NCBI GenBank assembly: GCA_009995705.1
Contig: JAADBR010000151.1
Location: 1-9,261, forward strand
Direction: 5' to 3'
Length of the DNA stretch: 9,261 nt
Source: Microcystis aeruginosa W13-11
Lineage (GTDB): Bacteria > Cyanobacteriota > Cyanobacteriia > Cyanobacteriales > Microcystaceae
Shown here: one piece after another, positions 5,272 through 9,261 of the stretch
Position numbering within the stretch: position 1 is the first letter of the stretch
Layout: each line of letters begins with the position of its first letter
Position numbers and translations under genes: made by a program
The notes under the pieces: generated by a model
The model's database searches: none
Told to the model about the DNA's origin: nothing
What the model saw: the letters and a program-made list of their open reading frames with translations, nothing else

Positions 5272-6456
5272 ATGCTACGTTTTTCTCTCAGTTTATGGCT
5301 CTGTTGGATCGCTACTTCCCTTCCTCTCCTAGCACAAACAGAAACCCCTGCACCCAATCCCCTCGAAACTCCCCTAAAAAGTCCTTTATTACCGGCAATC
5401 GATCGCCCTTTAACTCCCTTGGAGCATCGTCAACTGTTATTATACATCGATCAACGGGATGCTGAAGCTCAAGCTAAATACGATGCGGGATTAAATGAGG
5501 AAGCTTTTCCTATCTGGTATGAAGTGATTAAATTAAATCGTTATTTAGGGGCCAAAGAAGAAGTAAAATCTTTGGGAAAAGTGGGGTTAGCAGCTTGGAA
5601 TCGAGATCGAACCGAGGATGTTAAATTAATTACTGCTCGTTTAAAAACTGTGCAACAAACCGCAGAAAATAACCGGACAATGGATGGGGAATTATTAGCA
5701 TTACTAGGTACATCCTATCAACAGGTACGAGCTTTTAATGAGGCGATAATCATCTATGATAAAATCCTAGCTAATGCCAGACAATCTGGGGATAATCTGG
5801 CAGTAGAAGCAACTTTAAATCAACTTGGTCAAATTCATTTATCCCGTTTTGATTATCAAAAAGCCGCCCCAGTTTACGAGGAATTATTAACTATTTCTAA
5901 GGGGCAGAATAATTCTTTAACTCAAGGAATTTATCTGCAAAGACTAGCAGAAATTTATCGAGAATCTCTGCAACCAGCTAACGCAGTAAAAATTAAAGAA
6001 GAAATAGCTGAAACCGAGATCAGAAATCAGCAAATACAGTTAATACCCGATCTAAAAATTCAAATTGGTTTAGATTATCAAGCTTTAAAAGATGCAAATA
6101 AAGCCAGCCAAAACTTTCAAGAAGCCTATTCTCTCGCTTTTGCTTTACAACAGTACGGCACTGCAGGAGAAGCTTTAAGTAAGTTAGCCGAACTTTATAA
6201 AAGTTATCAACAGGTGGATTATGCTTTACAAATCTATCAAGAGTTAATTAAAGTCCATGAATTGGGTTACAATTACTACGGTTTAATGAACACCTACGAT
6301 CAAATCGGTCAAATTTATCTAGAGAGAAAAAATTATCCCCAAGCTTTACTCGCTTTCCAAAAAGGTGCGGAATTAGCCCAAGCTATCCGTTATCGTGAAC
6401 AATATTTTCAAACCCAAATCACCCAAGTTAATCAAGCAATAAATAATCCTGAATAG
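5272..6456 (+). CDS. Secreted TPR-repeat protein
   Basis: This 394-residue protein has an N-terminal signal peptide: R3, hydrophobic residues 5-20, and probable cleavage after LLA21. A Pro/Thr-rich linker follows (about 23-50), then helical TPR repeats to the end. Examples are residues about 65-90 (AQAKYDAGLNEEAFPIWYEV), LLGTSYQQVRAFNEAIIIYD, LNQLGQIHLSRFDYQKAAPV, LSKLAELYKSYQQVDYALQI and YDQIGQIYLERKNYPQALLA. Gly, Tyr and Ala fall at the usual TPR positions. It is probably a periplasmic scaffold for protein-protein contacts. No enzymatic domain is seen and no partner can be named. There is no Shine-Dalgarno motif before ATG 5272, which is common in cyanobacteria. No obvious terminator follows, and the IS30 remnant begins 66 bp later. 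Confidence 0.85.
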   Translation: MLRFSLSLWLCWIATSLPLLAQTETPAPNPLETPLKSPLLPAIDRPLTPLEHRQLLLYIDQRDAEAQAKYDAGLNEEAFPIWYEVIKLNRYLGAKEEVKSLGKVGLAAWNRDRTEDVKLITARLKTVQQTAENNRTMDGELLALLGTSYQQVRAFNEAIIIYDKILANARQSGDNLAVEATLNQLGQIHLSRFDYQKAAPVYEELLTISKGQNNSLTQGIYLQRLAEIYRESLQPANAVKIKEEIAETEIRNQQIQLIPDLKIQIGLDYQALKDANKASQNFQEAYSLAFALQQYGTAGEALSKLAELYKSYQQVDYALQIYQELIKVHELGYNYYGLMNTYDQIGQIYLERKNYPQALLAFQKGAELAQAIRYREQYFQTQITQVNQAINNPE

Positions 6457-6522
6457 TTTTGAAACCATGATCGCATCTCACATTTGCAGAAATACCGACA
6501 ATCAGTCAGCAATTATTAGTGA

Positions 6523-6903
6523 ATCTTAAAACGCCAATTCAAAAATGAAAAGCATCAACCTCAAGATTTGACAAAGAAAGGCTCATCAGGTACTGAAAGA
6601 AAAACCTTTACTTGTGACAAGGCCAAAGAATTTTGTGGACATCAAGAGTTGAGTCAGAAACTAGGAGCAGATTTTTATTTTGCTACTCCTTATCATTCTT
6701 GGGAGAGGGGATTAAACGAGCCTACTAATGAACTATTGAGACAATTTTTTCCCAAGGGAACGAATTTGAAAATCGTTGAACCAGAGGAGGTAGAAAGAGC
6801 CGTAAACTTAATTAACAATCGTTCTCGGAAATGTCTTGACTATCGTACCCCGAATGAGGTATTCTATAAAGGTAGATTAAACAGTGATGCAATTCAAGTC
6901 TGA
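6523..6903 (+). pseudogene. IS30-family transposase, C-terminal remnant
   Basis: The reading frame is open from 6523 to TGA 6901-6903, and its C-terminal 100 residues match the end of the DDE integrase core of IS30-type transposases: TCDKAKEF, GHQELSQKLGADFYFATPYHSWERGLNE, LLRQFFPKGT and RSRKCLDYRTPNEVF. The second catalytic Asp (TCD) and the Glu-bearing HSWERGLNE motif remain. The N-terminal helix-turn-helix and the first Asp are missing. The usual CDNGKEF motif has become CDKAKEF, and NENTNG-type residues have become NEPTNE, so the relic has drifted. TTG 6568 would be the only start and has no RBS. No matching terminal inverted repeats were found on either side, and the downstream 6904-7080 is AT-rich with nothing recognisable. 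Confidence 0.85.
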
Positions 6904-7082
6904 ATCGGTCAATTTTTTGCTAAATATAATCTTTATCAAGTTAGGAAATTTGAAAAGATTTGATGCCTTTTCACAACTCATTTAGGTTTGCTATATTATG
7001 ACAAAAGATGTCAGGTTTTCCGACAATTACCAGTAGTTTTTGCTGAAATAATCACAAATTACTGGCAAGTTTAATTATTAAA

Positions 7083-7173
7083 AGAGGGTGAGCGCCCATG
7101 GTCAAATCCGAAACCTAGCTGCTGAGAACCGAAAAAGTTGAGTTAGTATGGGGGGAGATTACCCTCTGAGGAG
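7083..7173 (+). promoter_or_regulatory. Possible structured leader of the 40-residue membrane protein gene
   Basis: AGAGGGT (7083-7089) is exactly complementary to ACCCTCT (7161-7167), which abuts the purine-rich GAGGAG (7168-7173) serving the small gene at 7188. Pairing could place the RBS next to a helix. A 7-bp match over 70 bases is near chance, so this is only a candidate. The earlier part of the gap (6904-7082) shows no motif I can support. Confidence 0.2.
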
Positions 7174-7187
7174 TTGCACTAAATTAT

Positions 7188-7310
7188 ATGGACATCAAAT
7201 TAATCCTGTTGGCATTAACGGCTGTATTCACCGTCTCCTGTCTCTTTTTCGGCACCCGCAACGGTTTTTATGATAGCGATAACTACGATGGCAACGGTTC
7301 CGCTCACTAA
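7188..7310 (+). CDS. 40-residue single-pass membrane protein
   Basis: The short gene starts with MDIKLILLALTAVF. It has one hydrophobic helix (about residues 4-22, LILLALTAVFTVSCLFFG) and an acidic, Asn/Gly-rich tail, GFYDSDNYDGNGSAH. GAGGAG at 7168-7173 is a possible RBS, 14 bp upstream. Codon use looks like real coding sequence and the stop is clean. The pattern of one N-terminal helix plus a short acidic tail is that of small subunits of thylakoid complexes. From memory it resembles the NdhP-type small subunit of cyanobacterial NDH-1, but I cannot verify that, so no symbol is given. It ends nine bases before the first possible start of the beta-CASP gene, so the two may share a transcript. 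Confidence 0.7.
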   Translation: MDIKLILLALTAVFTVSCLFFGTRNGFYDSDNYDGNGSAH

Positions 7311-7319
7311 CCAGTCATC

Positions 7320-8975
7320 ATGATCAGGGTTGCCATGGTTCAACGCTCTACTGCTGTCTGGGGGTCAAAATCCCTTTTATCCTGTTTACCTTTTGGTGTC
7401 GGTCACGCATCAGAAGGGGTTTGTCTCCTACTGAAAATCGGTCCCTATCGCATACTTTTAGATTGCGGTTTGGCCGATATGCAACCCCTGACCCAAAACA
7501 AAAAACCACCCGTAGATCTGGTATTCTGTAGTCATGCCCACAGCGATCATATCCGTGGGTTAATGGCTCTTCATCAGACCTATCCCCAATTGCCAGTTTA
7601 TGCCAGTGAGGTGACAGTACAACTGCTGCCCCTACAATGGCCCGATTCTGCCGGGGAAATCGGCAGTTTCTGTCAGGGTTGGCCATGGCGATCACCGATC
7701 GCTCTCTTTGATGATCTCACCGTCGAGATTTTTCCAGCCGGCCACCTACCCGGGGCCGCCGTCGTCCTATTCACCTACAAAACCCCCAAACGCACCTATA
7801 AAGTCCTCTATACTGGCGATTTTTCCCTATCTAATTTTCAACTGGTGGAAGGATTATCGATCGATCTGCTGCGGGGAATATCCCCCGATGTGCTGATTAT
7901 TGAAGGCAGTTACGGCACAGAACGCCATCCCCACCGACGACAGCAGGAAAAACAGTTGATGAATCGCATCTATCATGCGATCGCTGAGGGACAAAATGTC
8001 CTACTACCTGTCCCCGCTTTGGGATTGGGTCAAGAAATTTTAAAATTACTGCGATCGCATCATCAATTCACGGGTCGCGATATTGATATCTGGGTTGGGG
8101 GCAAGATCGCTAAAGCTTGCGATGCCTACCTAGAAATTTTACCACAATTTCCCGCATCTGTCCAGAATTTTGCCAAACATCAGCCCTTATTTTGGGATGA
8201 GCGCATCTGTCCCCGGTTGCGAAGGTTGCCAGAAAAACCGACACCTCTAGGGGGACCCACTCCGATAATTTTACTAATCGATCGCCTAGAGGAGGTGAGT
8301 AAATATCTGCAGGGGGATAAACCTTGGTTAATCTTAGTTCCCCAACACCCGCACGATATCAACCTAGAGAATCCCCGATTAAAAGCGGCACAGCGTTCGC
8401 GATTAATTAGCCAAGAAACCTATCTACTGGCTGAACATAGCGATAGTCGCAACACCACCCAACTGATTCATAACCTGCGGCCGCAGCATATCATGTTCGT
8501 CCATGGTTCGCCCCTATATCTAGCGGATTTGACCAGTTTAGAAGAATTACAAAGCCGTTATCAACTTCATTCTCCGGCCGTGGGAACCCTGGTGGAATTG
8601 CCTATTGGCGATCGCTTTCTACAGCCGACACCCCCGGCCCCCAGTCACTATGAGGGAGAATTAAATGAATCGGATTCGATCGTCACTATCACTTTACCAG
8701 AGCCGATCACCCGGGATCCCCGGTGGAGTAATTTCGCCGATACGGGACTGGTAGAAGCACGCTGGCAAGGGGAAGAATTATTATTGCGGGGAGTCTCCCA
8801 ACGGGAACTATTAAGCGAGAGTCCCAACTGCATCACCAAAGCTTTAGAGGAGATGGATTGCTGTCGTGTCTGTGTCCACTACAAAAGTCAGCGCTGTTGG
8901 AATCCCGCTTCTCCCCTCTACGGTTTTAAAGTGGTTGCCGAAGGTTATTGTCCCGTTTTTGAAGCCAATATATGA
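7320..8975 (+). CDS. Metallo-beta-lactamase / beta-CASP RNA-processing-type hydrolase
   Basis: This is a 551-residue protein. The metallo-beta-lactamase core shows H72-x-H74-x-D76-H77 (SHAHSDH), H142 (PAGHLPG) and D167 (YTGDFS). The beta-CASP insert follows, with acidic motif A at E195 (IIEGSYG), LLPVPALGLGQEIL at about 228-241, motif B at H373 (LAEHSDS) and motif C at H395 (MFVHGS). All metal ligands of a two-zinc nuclease are present, so it is probably a ribonuclease or exonuclease related to CPSF73 and archaeal-type enzymes, distinct in layout from RNase J. The C-terminal 150 residues are an extra region ending in a Cys cluster (C514, C515, C518, C526, C544). The start is uncertain: ATG 7320 and ATG 7335 both lack an RBS, and homology seems to begin near residue 20 (LLSCLPFGVGHASEGVCLLL). 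It lies just behind the small membrane-protein gene. Confidence 0.85.
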   Translation: MIRVAMVQRSTAVWGSKSLLSCLPFGVGHASEGVCLLLKIGPYRILLDCGLADMQPLTQNKKPPVDLVFCSHAHSDHIRGLMALHQTYPQLPVYASEVTVQLLPLQWPDSAGEIGSFCQGWPWRSPIALFDDLTVEIFPAGHLPGAAVVLFTYKTPKRTYKVLYTGDFSLSNFQLVEGLSIDLLRGISPDVLIIEGSYGTERHPHRRQQEKQLMNRIYHAIAEGQNVLLPVPALGLGQEILKLLRSHHQFTGRDIDIWVGGKIAKACDAYLEILPQFPASVQNFAKHQPLFWDERICPRLRRLPEKPTPLGGPTPIILLIDRLEEVSKYLQGDKPWLILVPQHPHDINLENPRLKAAQRSRLISQETYLLAEHSDSRNTTQLIHNLRPQHIMFVHGSPLYLADLTSLEELQSRYQLHSPAVGTLVELPIGDRFLQPTPPAPSHYEGELNESDSIVTITLPEPITRDPRWSNFADTGLVEARWQGEELLLRGVSQRELLSESPNCITKALEEMDCCRVCVHYKSQRCWNPASPLYGFKVVAEGYCPVFEANI

Positions 8976-8978
8976 TTA

Positions 8979-8996
8979 GGGTCTGCTGAAAAAGTT
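8979..8996. repeat. Possible insertion-sequence end (GGGTCTGCTGAAAAAG)
   Basis: Four bases after the beta-CASP stop begins a GGGTCTGCTGAAAAAG-type motif. It resembles the terminal inverted repeats of several cyanobacterial insertion sequences as I remember them. The matching opposite end is not in the window. It could mark an element that also contains the TnpB-like gene, or a solo end left by excision. Confidence 0.35.
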
Positions 8997-9007
8997 GCTT
9001 GCTGGGG

Positions 9008-9030
9008 TTAGGAGTCGGTTCTTAGGAGTC
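9008..9030. repeat. Short direct repeat TTAGGAGTC, two copies
   Basis: TTAGGAGTC occurs at 9008-9016 and 9022-9030, five bases apart. It lies between the possible IS end and the TnpB-like gene. On the minus strand it reads GACTCCTAA twice, downstream of that gene's stop, and may be part of the element's right end. Confidence 0.45.
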
Positions 9031-9038
9031 ACTATTCT

Positions 9039-9116
9039 GGGAATTCCTCCATACAGAAATAGTTGGTAAAAGTATAGTCAAATATAGACAGACTGAATTC
9101 CATTTCAGAAATTCCC
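9039..9116 (-). other. Possible right-end / guide-RNA region downstream of the TnpB-like gene
   Basis: On the minus strand this is the 3' flank of the TnpB-like gene, where IS200/IS605-type elements encode their omega RNA and right-end hairpins. GGGAATTCCT (9039-9048) and AGAAATTCCC (9107-9116) are complementary at 9 of 10 positions, closing a loop of about 58 nt. The element's exact end is not identified. The role is inferred from gene position. Confidence 0.3.
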
Positions 9117-9123
9117 TTCACTT

Positions 9124-9261
9124 TTACTTCGAGAGATTGATTCTCCCTGGGTGAACTACGCACCTCTCTATCCCATAGCGGTTAAACGCATTTGGGAATG
9201 CTTTTCGCAAAATGTTGTAGGAACCCATCACATCAGATTGGCAAAGAAATCCTCTATCTGT
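9124..9261 (-). CDS. tnpB: TnpB-like transposon nuclease, C-terminal end (partial)
   Basis: The last 45 codons of a minus-strand gene run off the right edge of the window and stop at TAA (9126-9124). The visible residues include FLCQSDVMGSYNILRKAFP and end in ERCVVHPGRINLSK. The DVMGSYNILRK segment matches the RuvC-III block of TnpB (usually DxNxAxNI/GxYNxxRK), with the catalytic Asp present. The usual Asn after it is Met here (SDVMGSYN). The Cys of FLCQSD would belong to the zinc finger, whose other half lies outside the window. TnpB is an RNA-guided DNA endonuclease of IS605/IS607-family elements and an ancestor of Cas12. No tnpA is visible. Whether the gene is intact cannot be judged from this piece. 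Confidence 0.75.
   Translation of the reverse strand, partial: TDRGFLCQSDVMGSYNILRKAFPNAFNRYGIERCVVHPGRINLSK

Noticed and set aside
7030..7066. CCAGTA/TACTGG inverted repeat
   Set aside because: It is only 6 bp around a long loop, with no T-run or gene context to support a role.
7348..7695. 115-codon minus-strand frame opposite the beta-CASP gene
   Set aside because: It is a shadow; the plus strand carries the complete HxHxDH motif and conserved order of metal ligands.

Overview
The window looks like a chromosomal segment of a bloom-forming cyanobacterium, most plausibly Microcystis aeruginosa or a close relative. The support is five copies of the cyanobacterial HIP1 palindrome GCGATCGC (near 713, 2734, 7977, 8051 and 8608), moderate-to-low GC, a LabA-like NYN protein, several proteins with cyanobacterial relatives, and two degraded or partial insertion sequences. 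The species call is inference.

The standout feature is the left 1.5 kb, which carries the template and target halves of a diversity-generating retroelement (DGR). An Asn-codon-rich 126 bp segment at 197-322 (template repeat, TR) matches the 3' end of a formylglycine-generating-enzyme/C-type-lectin-fold gene (variable repeat, VR, 1297-1422). There are 13 mismatches and no gaps, and every mismatch falls on an adenine of the TR. They change 10 codons, all at codon positions 1 or 2. This is the signature of adenine-directed mutagenic retrohoming. The TR sits in a non-coding, heavily paired region: a predicted three-way junction at 32-117, a hairpin at 152-167, and several hairpins at 318-467. No reverse transcriptase or accessory (Avd) gene lies in the window, so these must be left of base 1 or elsewhere.

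From 1784 to 3020 a small HATPase of the RsbW/SpoIIAB anti-sigma type overlaps a two-domain sulfurtransferase gene by 32 bp. A 381 bp spacer follows, holding a MITE-like imperfect palindrome with two inner hairpins. Then come a LabA-like NYN-domain gene (3402-3953), a strong hairpin between convergent genes, a minus-strand lipoprotein of the esterase-like/phytase family (4059-5234), and a divergently transcribed secreted TPR protein (5272-6456).

The right third holds a C-terminal remnant of an IS30-type transposase (6523-6903), a previously uncalled 40-residue single-pass membrane protein (7188-7310), a 551-codon metallo-beta-lactamase/beta-CASP protein with a C-terminal Cys cluster (7320-8975), and the C-terminal end of a minus-strand TnpB-like gene running off the window (9124-9261). 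Apart from the DGR and the mobile-element pieces, these are ordinary chromosomal housekeeping or accessory genes with no visible shared pathway.
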